A DNA stretch of 64,000 nucleotides from Niastella koreensis GR20-10 (GCF_000246855.1 NC_016609.1:2604001-2668000); one strand, 5' to 3'. Counted from the stretch's first letter, positions 34,034 through 42,821 are shown. A program made the numbers and translations. Notes: generated from the letters alone by a model not told the origin.

Positions 34034-34447
34034 TTAACAATATTCTTCGAATGCTGCGATCAGGTTATGAGCGATCAATTGAGCGGGGCGGCCTTCGATC
34101 ATATGTCTTTCGATGAAGTGCACCAACTGACCATCTTTAAACAGCGCAATAGCGGGTGAAGATGGCGGATAAGGCAATAAATGCTCGCGCAATTTCTTTA
34201 CAGCATCAATATCGTAACCGGCAAAGCTGGTAGTTAAATGATCGGGCTTTTTTGCTGAGTTGGTTACCGCCATCAATACACCAGGGCGGGCTGAACCTGC
34301 TGAACAACCACAAACCGAATTGATCATTACCAGGGTTGTGCCTTTTGAGTTCAATTGATTATCAACTGCTTCTGAGGTTAACAGCTCCTGAAATCCGTTG
34401 TCTGTTAACTCCTCTTTCATGGGGAGTACTATTTCTGTTGGATACAT
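34034..34447 (-). CDS. Bacilliredoxin (BrxA/BrxB, YphP-like)
   Basis: 137 residues with a thioredoxin-like fold. The active site is NSVCGCSAGSARPG, the C-G-C motif of BrxA/BrxB (DUF1094). These proteins remove bacillithiol from mixed disulfides or act as thiol oxidoreductases. AIALFKDGQLVHFIERHMIEGR is the conserved C-terminal segment. A -7 box TAGTTTTG (minus, 34471-34478) lies upstream. A strong terminator follows. Confidence 0.93.
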   Translation of the reverse strand: MYPTEIVLPMKEELTDNGFQELLTSEAVDNQLNSKGTTLVMINSVCGCSAGSARPGVLMAVTNSAKKPDHLTTSFAGYDIDAVKKLREHLLPYPPSSPAIALFKDGQLVHFIERHMIEGRPAQLIAHNLIAAFEEYC

Positions 34448-34670
34448 TCTTGTATTTTTTAATTATTACGCAAAACTACGTAAAAAGTTCATTTATAACC
34501 GGTATCGGAATTTATGTCAGGTATAAATGGTCTTAACTGCTATTGTGTCTGTATTTTATTAATGGTTTCTGTCAATCCTGTCCGGTTTTTGGTCATTTTT
34601 TGCAATGGTACGCTGTTTGGGAAATAGGTACACGTACATCAAAATTTAAAAAACAATAAAATTTATAATT

Positions 34671-35102
34671 ATGACAGTAAGACTGCACCATCCCGCCAGA
34701 AAATCATTCGATTCTGTAGTTGATGATTTCTTTAACTCAATTCCCGGTTTATGGAATGAAGGTTACAGCGGTATTAACCTGGCGCCGGTTAACATTGACG
34801 AAACTGCTGAAGGTTTTCAACTGGAAGTAAGTGTGCCCGGCATCAGTAAAGAAGAGATTAAGGTGAACGTTGATAAAGGCTTATTAACGATCAGCTACGA
34901 TAAAAAAGACGAAAACAAATCCGAGGGTCAGAAATCTATTCGCCGCGAATTCAGCCGTAAAAGCTTTAAGCGCAGCTTCACTATAGCCGAGCAGGTAAAT
35001 GCCGATGCTATAGAAGCTAAATACGAAAATGGTGTTCTGAGGCTCTTCCTGCCTAAAAAAGAGCAGGTGAAAGAAACACCTAAACAGGTAGTTGTTCAAT
35101 AA
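34671..35102 (+). CDS. Small heat-shock protein Hsp20
   Basis: 143 residues. The alpha-crystallin domain (about residues 35-125) has NIDETAEGFQLEVSVPG, KEEIKVNVDKGLLTISY and the conserved A-x-x-x-N-G-V-L block (EAKYENGVLRLFLPKKE). It is an ATP-independent chaperone holding unfolded proteins under heat or envelope stress. A canonical terminator follows; no CIRCE element or obvious heat operator was seen upstream. Confidence 0.95.
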   Translation: MTVRLHHPARKSFDSVVDDFFNSIPGLWNEGYSGINLAPVNIDETAEGFQLEVSVPGISKEEIKVNVDKGLLTISYDKKDENKSEGQKSIRREFSRKSFKRSFTIAEQVNADAIEAKYENGVLRLFLPKKEQVKETPKQVVVQ

Positions 35103-35162
35103 TAATAGTAAAAGAAATACTAAAGTTTTGGTTTCATAAGCAGTTGGTTTTGGTTTAACAAG

Positions 35163-35184
35163 CCATCCGCCTTTTGGCGGATGG
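35163..35184 (+). terminator. Terminator of the Hsp20 gene
   Basis: CCATCCGCC-TTTT-GGCGGATGG: perfect 9-bp stem followed by eight T. It ends just before the next gene's start region. Confidence 0.9.
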
Positions 35185-35217
35185 TTTTTTTTGCGTTTTG
35201 CACTAACTTCGGCCCCC

Positions 35218-36525
35218 ATGAGAGCACTTACCTTCTGTATCCGAAAGACGTTGGTATTGATCGTGCTATGTATATTTTCAGGCGTAGGGATGATAGTTGC
35301 ACAGGAAAAGCAGCCGGTAGATAGCACATATCGCGGTCATAAACATGTTGACACGTTACCTTTTGTTATTGATTCCGCCGAGGTGGCTTTGCGGATCAAG
35401 AACCTCAATCCGTCATTTAATCTGCATGTAGATTCTTCACTTTTTTATAAGCTGGAGATAAACAAGGACCAATCCAAGTATTACTGGTTCCTGCGCAACC
35501 CCCCCGTGGGTCTGCGAATTAATAAGGATAACGGCCTGTTAACCTTCAAGGCGGAGAAATCCTATTTCCTTTCCGGTAAACTGAAATACGACTACCAGTA
35601 CCGGGTGAGCGTGGGCGTACAGAACCTGGAAACTCCCGGTGATCACCTGGACACCGCTTTTTATATCACATTCTATAATACAGATATTATTCAGTCGAAG
35701 GTTAAACCCACTATTGGGTCAACCTTAACGATTGATGAGGGTGATACAGTTGCCTTTAAAATACAATGTGAGAATGGTAATTTTCCCATTGAGACAATTA
35801 CCTTTTTTTCCAGCATGCCGGTGCGGGGCGCTACCCTGGTAAGAAAGTGTGATGATGATTTTATTTGGGCACCCGGATTTGATTTTGTAAAGGAATCGGA
35901 CCCCGGTAAGCAAAGGACTGTTGTGCTGAGCTTTGTTGGCTCCAACAAGTTTGGTATTCGCGATACGGCCCAGGTTAAGATAATAGTGAATGACGCATTG
36001 AACTATCCATTGTCGGTGGAAGATTATAAGCTGACGGTGAATGTGATCAATAGTTATGTTTTGCGGCTGAAGTATACCTTCCTGCAGCTGGATAAAGGGG
36101 TGAAGAAAAACAAGGGTACCCGTACCACTTTTGATATCACCGGTTCTACAACCGCTTTAACAGGCAGTATTCTGGCTTCTTCGCAGCCAAACAGCCAGAT
36201 TGGTAAGGTAATGCCAAGTGTGGGTGTTTCGCTGGTGCCGGTAAAGGAAGCCGTAGCCCCCATAAAAAACACGGAGCAAAACCAGGCATCGCAGATCCGT
36301 TCAACAGTTAAAAGGCTGGAGTATATGGTAAGCGACAATGCCACTGTTGGCGAACGCGATCCTGATATTGCCAAGAAAACCGCCAAGCTGAAAGAAGAAT
36401 TAAAACAGGCGCAGGTACAGCTGGTTGATATTCCTATTGAGATCACCAGCGGCATGAGCGAAAAGGAACTGAACGATTATTTTAACAGTAAAAAGGTGAT
36501 GAAGAAATATCGCCTGAAGAAGTAG
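35218..36525 (+). CDS. Secreted protein with Ig-like regions and a C-terminal coiled coil, unknown
   Basis: 435 residues from the ATG at 35218 with a signal peptide (about MRALTFCIRKTLVLIVLCIFSG...IVAQ). The middle has repeated beta-strand blocks (LRINKDNGLLTFKAEK; TLTIDEGDTVAFKIQCENG; IVNDALNYPLSVEDYKLTV) resembling Ig-like or cadherin-like folds. The last 120 residues contain a helical, Lys/Glu/Gln-rich segment (AKKTAKLKEELKQAQVQ). No family name is certain. It starts right after the Hsp20 terminator, so it needs its own promoter. A word repeat begins at its stop. Confidence 0.65.
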   Translation: MRALTFCIRKTLVLIVLCIFSGVGMIVAQEKQPVDSTYRGHKHVDTLPFVIDSAEVALRIKNLNPSFNLHVDSSLFYKLEINKDQSKYYWFLRNPPVGLRINKDNGLLTFKAEKSYFLSGKLKYDYQYRVSVGVQNLETPGDHLDTAFYITFYNTDIIQSKVKPTIGSTLTIDEGDTVAFKIQCENGNFPIETITFFSSMPVRGATLVRKCDDDFIWAPGFDFVKESDPGKQRTVVLSFVGSNKFGIRDTAQVKIIVNDALNYPLSVEDYKLTVNVINSYVLRLKYTFLQLDKGVKKNKGTRTTFDITGSTTALTGSILASSQPNSQIGKVMPSVGVSLVPVKEAVAPIKNTEQNQASQIRSTVKRLEYMVSDNATVGERDPDIAKKTAKLKEELKQAQVQLVDIPIEITSGMSEKELNDYFNSKKVMKKYRLKK

Positions 36526-36527
36526 AC

Positions 36528-36655
36528 AGCTAATGTGCTAAGGGCTAATTAACTAATGGGCTGGATTTATAAATGAACTATTAAATAAAAAGTCCCCTCG
36601 GCGCTCTGCTGAGGGGACTTTTAGCATATTATCGTATTAGCAAATTAGCCCATTA
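36528..36655. repeat. 3' word-repeat element, GCTAATGTGCTAAGG family
   Basis: GCTAATGTGCTAAGGGC words after the plus-strand stop and complementary CGTATTAGCAAATTAGCCC words abutting the minus-strand stop, flanking a terminator hairpin. A single inverted element thus spans two convergent 3' ends. Confidence 0.65.
36591..36619. terminator. Bidirectional terminator
   Basis: AGTCCCCTC and GAGGGGACT flank GGCGCTCTGCT; T-runs follow on both strands. It serves the convergent secreted-protein and NTF2-like genes. Confidence 0.85.
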
Positions 36656-37108
36656 TTTATTACAATCCTTCTGTCTTGTATCTATCAAATACTGGATCTT
36701 CCAGTTATTATCGATGCGTACCAGCTGAAAGGAATTTACCCCGCAGTGGTGGAATTTTCCCTTGTAGTAAAACTGATAAGGCGCCCATACCATGGCCAGC
36801 GGGCCGTCGATGCGGATGGTCTCAAATTCAACCCGTTCGTCGGCCTCTCCTACTTTTTGGTCGCCAATAAACTTTACAAAGTCTTTAAACTTATCGCTCT
36901 TGATATAGACCTGTTTCTTTTTATTGGTGGCAACGGTTTGCAGGATGGGGTCATCGGTAAAAGCCGATTTCAACAGTACGGTGTCGGCATTTTTCATGCC
37001 TTCAAACAACTGGTTGATGGTGATTTTCACCGAGTCTTCGGTTGTTTGGGCTTGTACGGTTGAGGTAAAGGCCAGTATTACAGTAAATAAAATCGCAAAT
37101 CGTTTCAT
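36653..37108 (-). CDS. Secreted NTF2/SnoaL-like protein
   Basis: 151 residues from the ATG at 37108 with a signal peptide (MKRFAILFTVILAFTSTVQAQ). The mature part has the cone fold pattern of NTF2-like proteins: SVKITINQLFEGMKNADTVLLKSAF, then DGPLAMVWAPYQFYYKGKFHH and FQLVRIDNNWKIQYLIDTR. Ligand or enzymatic role is unknown. It follows the arginine decarboxylase gene by 25 bases on the same strand, so cotranscription is likely though the functional link is unclear. Confidence 0.75.
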   Translation of the reverse strand: MKRFAILFTVILAFTSTVQAQTTEDSVKITINQLFEGMKNADTVLLKSAFTDDPILQTVATNKKKQVYIKSDKFKDFVKFIGDQKVGEADERVEFETIRIDGPLAMVWAPYQFYYKGKFHHCGVNSFQLVRIDNNWKIQYLIDTRQKDCNK

Positions 37109-37133
37109 GTGGTCAATTAACTGAATCACTTTT

Positions 37134-38528
37134 CTAATACCCTAAAATCTTCAGCATACTTTGGGCCGACTGCTCTTTGGCGTAAACCCAGTCAACCAGT
37201 TTCCCATTTTTATCGTGCCCTACAATAATATGTTTGGGTGATGGAATAAGGCAGTGTTTAATACCGCCATATCCACTGATCTGGTCCTGGTAGGCGCCGG
37301 TATGGAAAAAGCCTAAATAAAGCGGTTCGCCATTATTGACCTTGGGCAGGAACACCTCATTGATGTGTTCTTCCGAGTCGTAATAGTCGTGGCTGTCGCA
37401 GGTGATACCCCCCAGCACCACGCGTTGGTACTCCTCGTCCCATTTGTTTACCGGCAGCATCAGAAATTTCTCCCCAATACCCCAGGTGTCTGGCAGGGTG
37501 GTTATGAACGATGAATCGATCATGTACCAGATCTCCCGGTCGTTCTGCACCTTGGTGCCGATAACGCTGTAAATATGCGCCATGCTCTCCCCTACGGTAT
37601 AGCTGCCAAATTCGGTGAAGATGTGCGGCATGGGCACGTTATTCTTTTTGCAGGCCTTTTTGATATTGCCTACAATTTCATTGATCATAAACTGGTAGTC
37701 GTACTCAAAACCCAGTGAGTGCTTGATGGGGAAGCCGCCGCCGATGTTTATGGAGTCCAGCTCGGGGCAGATCTTCTTCAACTGGCAATACAGGTTGATT
37801 ACCTTGTTCAACTCAGACCAGTAGTAGATGTCGTCCTTGATCCCCTTGTTCAGGAAGATATGGAGCATCTTTAACTGAAAGCGGTCTTCATTGCCTTCTA
37901 TTTTGTCAACGTAAAATTCCAGTACATCCCTTGCTCTGAAACCCAGGCGTGAGGTATAGAACGGGAAGGTTGGTTCTTCTTCCGCCGCTACCCTGATGCC
38001 GAGTTTGAAGGGCCCCTTTACGGTTTTTTTATAATTCTGTAATTCTTCCCTGTTGTCGAGAATGGGAATTACATTTTTGAAACCGGAGTTCAGCAGGTTG
38101 GCTATACGGCTGGTATAGGTCTTTTGCTTGTACCCGTTACAAATGATGAAGGTGTCCTTGGAGATCTTTTTACGGTCGTACAGTTTTTTGATGATCTCGA
38201 TGTCGTAGGCGTATGAAGTTTCCAGGTGAATATCGTGCTTTAAGGCCTCTTCCACCACAAAAGAGAAGTGAGAGCTTTTTGTACAGTAACAATAGTTGTA
38301 TTCACCTTCATACTTATGCTTTTTGATGGCATTGGCGAACATCTTTTTTGCCTTCTTTATCTGCATACCTATCTTGGGGAGATAGGTCAATTTCATGGGG
38401 GTGCCGTACTTGTCGATTAGCGCTTTCAGGTCGAGCCCGTTAAATTGCAGATAATTGTCTTTTACATCGAACCCTTCCTGGGGAAAGTTAAAGGTTTGGT
38501 TCACCAGGTCGGTGTACGAGTTATTCAT
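37134..38528 (-). CDS. Arginine decarboxylase (fold III PLP enzyme, short form)
   Basis: 464 residues. The alanine-racemase-like barrel has YNYCYCTKSSHFSFV with the PLP lysine, IGGGFPIKHS as the phosphate-binding Gly loop, and GITCDSHDYYD as the substrate-binding Cys-Asp block. The Bacteroidota short arginine decarboxylase group shares this layout; a diaminopimelate or carboxynorspermidine decarboxylase role is less likely. It would make agmatine for polyamine synthesis. A promoter fits at 38606-38635. An NTF2-like gene follows 25 bases later. Confidence 0.8.
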   Translation of the reverse strand: MNNSYTDLVNQTFNFPQEGFDVKDNYLQFNGLDLKALIDKYGTPMKLTYLPKIGMQIKKAKKMFANAIKKHKYEGEYNYCYCTKSSHFSFVVEEALKHDIHLETSYAYDIEIIKKLYDRKKISKDTFIICNGYKQKTYTSRIANLLNSGFKNVIPILDNREELQNYKKTVKGPFKLGIRVAAEEEPTFPFYTSRLGFRARDVLEFYVDKIEGNEDRFQLKMLHIFLNKGIKDDIYYWSELNKVINLYCQLKKICPELDSINIGGGFPIKHSLGFEYDYQFMINEIVGNIKKACKKNNVPMPHIFTEFGSYTVGESMAHIYSVIGTKVQNDREIWYMIDSSFITTLPDTWGIGEKFLMLPVNKWDEEYQRVVLGGITCDSHDYYDSEEHINEVFLPKVNNGEPLYLGFFHTGAYQDQISGYGGIKHCLIPSPKHIIVGHDKNGKLVDWVYAKEQSAQSMLKILGY

Positions 38529-38605
38529 GAACTGGTTCAGGTTGCTGATGGTAGTGAATTTTAATTGTCAGTAAAGATTGTACCCGAAACAAAAAAATTA
38601 TTGCA

Positions 38606-38635
38606 CAAAAGTAATAGTTTGAGGATTTTTTCAAA
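38606..38635 (-). promoter_or_regulatory. Promoter of the arginine decarboxylase gene
   Basis: Minus strand TTTG (38632-38635), 18-base spacer, TACTTTTG (38606-38613). Predicted start near 38600, leader about 72 bases. Confidence 0.6.
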
Positions 38636-38689
38636 TAAAAATTATGCCCGGATTAAAATTGTCAGTATAGTGTTGATTTCTGACCCAGA

Positions 38690-38768
38690 ACGCTTAAGGC
38701 TGAGCGCTCAACGCCGAACGCTGGTTGCCGCTACGGCTTGGGGCTTGCAGCTTATAGCTTATGGCTGT
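38690..38768. repeat. 3' word-repeat element, AACGCTTAAGGC family
   Basis: AACGCTTAAGGCTGAGCGC and CAACGCCGAACGC words, then GGCTTGCAGCTTATAGC words. It lies just beyond the rplT terminator. The pairing between arms is weaker here than elsewhere. Confidence 0.5.
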
Positions 38769-38794
38769 GTTAAGCGAGTGTTACTATAAAGAAG

Positions 38795-38822
38795 AAGCCC
38801 CACACTGTGTAGTATGGGGCTT
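38795..38822 (-). terminator. Terminator of rpmI-rplT
   Basis: AAGCCCCA and TGGGGCTT enclose a 12-base AT-rich region with further pairing (TACTACACAGTG); CTTCTTT follows on the minus strand, 22 bases past the rplT stop. Confidence 0.75.
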
Positions 38823-38843
38823 AGTATATTTAAACCGTGCAGC

Positions 38844-39188
38844 TTATTTTACAGAAGCTACCAGATTTTTGAAGGTTTCTGGTTCGTTCATAGCCAGGTC
38901 AGCCAGGATCTTACGATCCAAACCAATACCTTTTACATTGAGCTTGTGGATGAACTCAGAATACGTTAAGCCTTCAGCGCGAACGGCCGCGTTAATACGG
39001 GCGATCCACAGGGCGCGGTATTCTCTTTTCTTTAATTTACGGCCTACATATTTATATTGCAGACCTTTTTCCATTACGTTTTTCGCAACGGTATATACGT
39101 TTTTACGTTTGCCATAGTAACCTTTGGCAGCTTTCAGAATCCTTTTACGGCGTGCACGTGATGCAACAGCGTTTACTGAACGAGGCAT
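38844..39188 (-). CDS. rplT: 50S ribosomal protein L20
   Basis: 114 residues. [31 protein letters not shown] and [24 protein letters not shown] are the L20 signature blocks. L20 is a primary 23S rRNA binder needed for early 50S assembly and represses its own operon in other bacteria. It follows rpmI by 44 bases; a terminator follows. Confidence 0.98.
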   Translation of the reverse strand: MPRSVNAVASRARRKRILKAAKGYYGKRKNVYTVAKNVMEKGLQYKYVGRKLKKREYRALWIARINAAVRAEGLTYSEFIHKLNVKGIGLDRKILADLAMNEPETFKNLVASVK

Positions 39189-39232
39189 ATCTTAAATAAT
39201 TTGAAAATTCGAAAATTGGTTAAAGGAACAGT

Positions 39233-39430
39233 TTACTTCAATCTCAGCAGACGCTTTACAAAGTCTACGTTTGACTTGTGCACTACGCCATCCTTGTTCA
39301 GGTTACGTTTGCGGCGATTAGACTTTTTGGTAAGAATGTGACGTTTGAAGGACTTCTGATGCGTGATCTTGCCGGTGCCAGTTACTTTAAATCTTTTTTT
39401 GGCACTGGAGTTTGTTTTAACCTTTGGCAT
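39233..39430 (-). CDS. rpmI: 50S ribosomal protein L35
   Basis: 65 residues. [22 protein letters not shown] and [14 protein letters not shown] are diagnostic. It is transcribed with rplT from its own promoter (39551-39581); a terminator for infC lies upstream, so the usual infC-rpmI-rplT operon is split. The leader is about 115 bases and holds the motif shared with rpmE2. Confidence 0.98.
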   Translation of the reverse strand: MPKVKTNSSAKKRFKVTGTGKITHQKSFKRHILTKKSNRRKRNLNKDGVVHKSNVDFVKRLLRLK

Positions 39431-39441
39431 GTTAAACTACC

Positions 39442-39459
39442 TTTTGCGGTGATACCCTG
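39442..39459 (-). promoter_or_regulatory. Leader motif CAGGGTATCACCGCAAAA shared with rpmE2
   Basis: 18 bases, 12 bases before the rpmI start. It matches the rpmE2 leader sequence at 24178-24194 with one extra base. Confidence 0.55.
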
Positions 39460-39550
39460 CTGGCGCTCCCGAACTGACGGGAAACTTTTTGGGCCATGTG
39501 GGCAATGTTTGTTTTACGGCTTATAAACCAGTAAAACCTAAAATGGAGCG

Positions 39551-39581
39551 CAAAGGTATGTTTTTTATTAATACGGGCAAA
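39551..39581 (-). promoter_or_regulatory. Promoter of rpmI-rplT
   Basis: Minus strand TTTG (39578-39581), exactly 19-base spacer, TACCTTTG (39551-39558): a full match to the Bacteroidota consensus TTTG-N19-TAnnTTTG. Predicted start near 39546. Confidence 0.8.
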
Positions 39582-39639
39582 AGGAATCTTTTAAAATGTC
39601 CTGCTGTTAAAGTGTTTATTTTCAGGATATTAGTAGATG

Positions 39640-39708
39640 GTTGACAAGTTGATAGCGTTGATAGAGTTGACAAGGGCCTGCCTTTGAGCCCACTATCAAC
39701 TTGTTAAC
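39640..39708. repeat. 3' word-repeat element, GTTGACAAGTTGATAG family
   Basis: GGTTGACAAGTTGATAGCG and GATAGAGTTGACAAGG words left, ACTATCAACTTGTTAACC right. It lies beyond the infC terminator. Confidence 0.6.
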
Positions 39709-39726
39709 CTTTCTCTTAATATAAAA

Positions 39727-39752
39727 GAGCATCCCGCCGAAACGGAATGCTC
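39727..39752 (-). terminator. Terminator of infC
   Basis: GAGCATTCCG-TTTCGG-CGGGATGCTC with one G-T pair, followed by TTTTATATT on the minus strand, 34 bases after the infC stop. It separates infC from rpmI-rplT. Confidence 0.8.
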
Positions 39753-39785
39753 CAATAAAAGAATTTCAATCTTATAATAACAAAC

Positions 39786-40373
39786 CTAAGCCCCTTCTTT
39801 CTTCTTCTTACTTGTCTTAGGCGAAATGATCATCAGCATGCGTTTGCCCTCCAGTTTGGGTAAGCCTTCCGGCTGCCCTACTTCACCCAGGCGTTCTGCA
39901 AATTTCAACAATACCAGCTCACCCCGTTCTTTGAACATGATGGCGCGGCCTTTAAACTGCACATATGCCTTTACTTTGTTGCCTTCTTTTAAAAAGCTTT
40001 CAGCGTGGCGCGCTTTAAAGTCAAAGTCATGATCGTCTGTACCAGGCGTAAAACGGATCTCTTTTACCTCGGCCGTTTTACTTTTGGCCTTCATCTCTTT
40101 TTCCTTCTTCTTCTTCTCGTACAGGAATTTATTATAATCAATGATTTTACAAACGGGCGGGTCAGCCTGTGGTGAAATTTCAACCAGGTCAAGCTGTTGC
40201 TCCTGCGCCATTTTCAGCGCCTCCTGGATAGAATAAACTCCTACTTCTACATTATCGCCAACCAACCGTACCTGTGGTACGCGAATCATGTTATTGGTGC
40301 GATGTTCCTGTTGCTGTTCCTTCTTAAATCGGGGATTGAAATTACCTCTCGGTTGTCGCGGTGGAAATGCCAT
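39786..40373 (-). CDS. infC: Translation initiation factor IF-3
   Basis: 195 residues. The N-terminal domain begins at [30 protein letters not shown] after a 28-residue basic extension. The C-terminal domain has [26 protein letters not shown] and [18 protein letters not shown]. It starts with an ordinary ATG rather than the rare AUU of enterobacteria, so the classical start-codon autoregulation is not evident. It lies 153 bases downstream of thrS on the same strand. Confidence 0.98.
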   Translation of the reverse strand: MAFPPRQPRGNFNPRFKKEQQQEHRTNNMIRVPQVRLVGDNVEVGVYSIQEALKMAQEQQLDLVEISPQADPPVCKIIDYNKFLYEKKKKEKEMKAKSKTAEVKEIRFTPGTDDHDFDFKARHAESFLKEGNKVKAYVQFKGRAIMFKERGELVLLKFAERLGEVGQPEGLPKLEGKRMLMIISPKTSKKKKEGA

Positions 40374-40526
40374 TTAAATCTTTTAGTTAAACAATTTTTG
40401 ATTTTGGTAACCAGTTGTTATTGCTGAATTACCGGTTTTTGAATGTTGATTTTGTTTTCAAATATATTACGGACCAAATGTTGTAGCTCTAAGTTATGAA
40501 AACTATAGAATCTTCACAACACAATA

Positions 40527-42467
40527 TTATTCACCCCGGCGTTCCCTGATCTCGGCTTTGGCCTCGTTGATGAATTCCTCAACACCTTTTGACCCCAGAT
40601 CGCCCTTACCCTGCCTGCGTATAGCCACCTGGTTCTCATTCATCTCTTTTTCGCCCACAACCAGCATGTACGGCACTTTCATGAGTTCGGTATCGCGGAT
40701 CTTTTTGCCTATTTTCTCGTTCCGGTCGTCCACTTCGGCACGAATATCTGCATTTTTCAGGGATTCCAGAACACTATTCGCATACGGTAAAAATTTATCG
40801 CTGATGGGCAAAATCTTTACCTGAACCGGTGCCAGCCACAGCGGGAATTTACCGGCATAGTGTTCCAGCAAAAAGCCAATGAACCGCTCATGGGTGCCTA
40901 ATGGTGCCCGGTGAATGATCAATGGGGTGTCTGAGGAGTTGTCCTTATTGGTATATTCCAGCTTAAAGCGGCGGCCCTGGGCAAAATCAACCTGGTTGGT
41001 AGCCAGGGTAAATTCACGGCCAATTACGCTCCAGATCTGCACATCAATTTTAGGACCATAGAACGCAGCCTCATCAGGTACCTCTACGTATGGAATGTTC
41101 GATTCGATCAATACCTGGCGAACCATGTCCTCGGTTTCCTTCCATAGTTCGGGTTCGTTAATGTATTTCTGACCCAACTTTGCGGGATCGTGTAATGACA
41201 AACGCATAACGAATCTGTCGATACCGAATATTTTGAAATATTTCTGGTACATGTCGTTCACCGCACGAAACTCCTGGGCAAATTGTTCCTTGGTGCAATA
41301 GATGTGGGCGTCGTTCATATGCAAACAACGTACACGCATCAGTCCGAACAGCTCACCACTTTGCTCATACCGGTAACAGGTACCATACTCGGCCAAACGT
41401 AATGGCAGGTCCTTATAGCTTCTGGGTTCTGCCCCGAATATTTTATGGTGGTGCGGGCAGTTCATAGACTTCAGGAAGTATTTCTGTCCATCCATTTCCA
41501 TGGGCGGGAACATACTATCCTGGTAATACGGCAGGTGACCGCTGGTGATGTACATGCTTTCTTTGGCAATATGCGGGGTTACTACCCTTTTATAGCCGGC
41601 ACGCTGCTCGGTTTCCTTAGCCAGTTTTTCCAGTTCCTCAATAATGATGGTGCCATTGGGCATCCATAAAGGCAAACCAGGGCCTACATCATCGTCCATG
41701 GTGAAAATTCCCAGTTCCTTACCCAATTTACGGTGGTCGCGTTTCTTCGCTTCCTCCAGGAGGGTATTATACTCATCCAGCTCCTTTTGGGAAGGGAAGG
41801 TAACTCCGTATACGCGGGTAAGCTGCCGGTTGTTGGCGTCGTTTTTCCAGTAAGCACCGGCAATATTGGTGAGTTTGATCGCCTTTATTGGTCCGGTTGA
41901 GGGGATATGTGGTCCACGGCACAGATCGGTAAAACCGCCCTGGGTGTAGAACGTTATCGATCCGTCTGCAAGATTACTGAGCAGGTCCAGTTTATATTCG
42001 TCGCCTTTTTCGGTGAAATACTGAACGGCTTCGGCCTTGGGCATTTCTTTACGAACGTAGCTGTTGTTCTGTTTGGCCAGTTCGTTCATTTTCTTTTCCA
42101 GCCTGGCCAGGTCTTCTTCGGTAAGCTTGTTATCGCCCATGTCTATATCATAATAGAACCCTGCCTGGCTGTCGAGGGCGGGTCCCACCCAGAATTTTAC
42201 GCCGGGGTACAGGCTTTCCACTGCCTCCGCCAACAGGTGGGCAGAAGAGTGCCAGAAGGTTTTTTTACCATCTTTGTCGTCCCAGGTCAATAAATTGAGG
42301 GTCGCATCGGTGTAAATGGGGCGCGTCAGGTCCCATACCTCACCGTTTACTTTTGCGGCCAATACTTTTCGAGCCAATCCTTCACTGATTGACTTCGCTA
42401 TTTCCAACCCTGTGGTTCCTTCTTTGTACTCCCGTACATTTCCATCCGGGAAAGTAATTTTAATCAT
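40527..42467 (-). CDS. thrS: Threonine--tRNA ligase
   Basis: 646 residues in the standard order. TGS domain (1-62), SAD editing domain with HSSAHLLAEAVESLYP (an H-x3-H site), class II catalytic core with SMNCPHHHKIF (zinc-binding Cys) and HRAPLGTHERF, and the C-terminal anticodon-binding domain (LAPVQVKILPISDKF). It charges tRNA-Thr and edits Ser-tRNA-Thr. A -7 box TAAATTTG (minus, 42540-42547) gives a leader of about 70 bases; no T-box-like structure was seen. It precedes infC. Confidence 0.98.
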   Translation of the reverse strand: MIKITFPDGNVREYKEGTTGLEIAKSISEGLARKVLAAKVNGEVWDLTRPIYTDATLNLLTWDDKDGKKTFWHSSAHLLAEAVESLYPGVKFWVGPALDSQAGFYYDIDMGDNKLTEEDLARLEKKMNELAKQNNSYVRKEMPKAEAVQYFTEKGDEYKLDLLSNLADGSITFYTQGGFTDLCRGPHIPSTGPIKAIKLTNIAGAYWKNDANNRQLTRVYGVTFPSQKELDEYNTLLEEAKKRDHRKLGKELGIFTMDDDVGPGLPLWMPNGTIIIEELEKLAKETEQRAGYKRVVTPHIAKESMYITSGHLPYYQDSMFPPMEMDGQKYFLKSMNCPHHHKIFGAEPRSYKDLPLRLAEYGTCYRYEQSGELFGLMRVRCLHMNDAHIYCTKEQFAQEFRAVNDMYQKYFKIFGIDRFVMRLSLHDPAKLGQKYINEPELWKETEDMVRQVLIESNIPYVEVPDEAAFYGPKIDVQIWSVIGREFTLATNQVDFAQGRRFKLEYTNKDNSSDTPLIIHRAPLGTHERFIGFLLEHYAGKFPLWLAPVQVKILPISDKFLPYANSVLESLKNADIRAEVDDRNEKIGKKIRDTELMKVPYMLVVGEKEMNENQVAIRRQGKGDLGSKGVEEFINEAKAEIRERRGE

Positions 42468-42821
42468 TTTATCACTTCCTTTTTATGTGACCGGTTATAC
42501 AATTCCTTTTCCGTTGGTCTCGTATTTCCGGAAGAACGGCAAATTTAACGAACAATTTGCAGACCACCATTTACGATGTGTGTCGTAAGAAACTAATTAT
42601 TAAGTAATTTGCCGGGTGACAGAAAAGGCGGCCGGTGGTAAACTGCGGTAAAACCGGGAAAATACCGGCAATTACACATTAAAACGTAGTTATAACCGGC
42701 ACAAGAAAATAACAATTTCAGATGAAACGTCCAGGGCAAAATTTTCATTAAAACACATAGGGTAATGAAAATTTTGACATGGTAAGTTCCATCTGGCCAT
42801 AAAACAACAGTTATTTTTCAG
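42468..42821. other. 354-base divergent spacer upstream of thrS and a secreted-protein gene
   Basis: No coding frame is supported and no word repeat is present. It contains the thrS -7 box and, nearer the plus-strand gene, a perfect 14-bp inverted repeat (42737-42776). Two copies of TTTCAGATGAAA-type sequence flank it, about 100 bases apart. Confidence 0.55.
42737..42776. repeat. Perfect 14-bp inverted repeat
   Basis: CAAAATTTTCATTA (42737-42750) and TAATGAAAATTTTG (42763-42776) with a 12-base loop, 46 bases before a secreted-protein gene. TTCAGATGAAA occurs at about 42718 and again at the start of that gene. Confidence 0.6.

Larger units (their letters stand above)
38529..38843. other. 315-base spacer between the decarboxylase and rplT
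   Basis: Holds the decarboxylase promoter (38606-38635), a word repeat (38690-38768) and the rplT terminator (38795-38822). No coding frame is supported. Confidence 0.6.
39431..39785. other. 355-base spacer between infC and rpmI
   Basis: In transcription order: the infC terminator (39727-39752), a word repeat (39640-39708), the rpmI promoter (39551-39581) and the rpmI leader with motif (39442-39459). A 7-bp inverted repeat GCGCTCC/GGAGCGC (39463-39469 and 39545-39551) links the promoter end and the leader. No coding frame is supported. Confidence 0.65.

Noticed and set aside
37134-38528. Diaminopimelate decarboxylase
   Set aside because: The motif set and length fit the short Bacteroidota arginine decarboxylase group better, and no lysine-pathway genes are nearby; substrate is still unproven.
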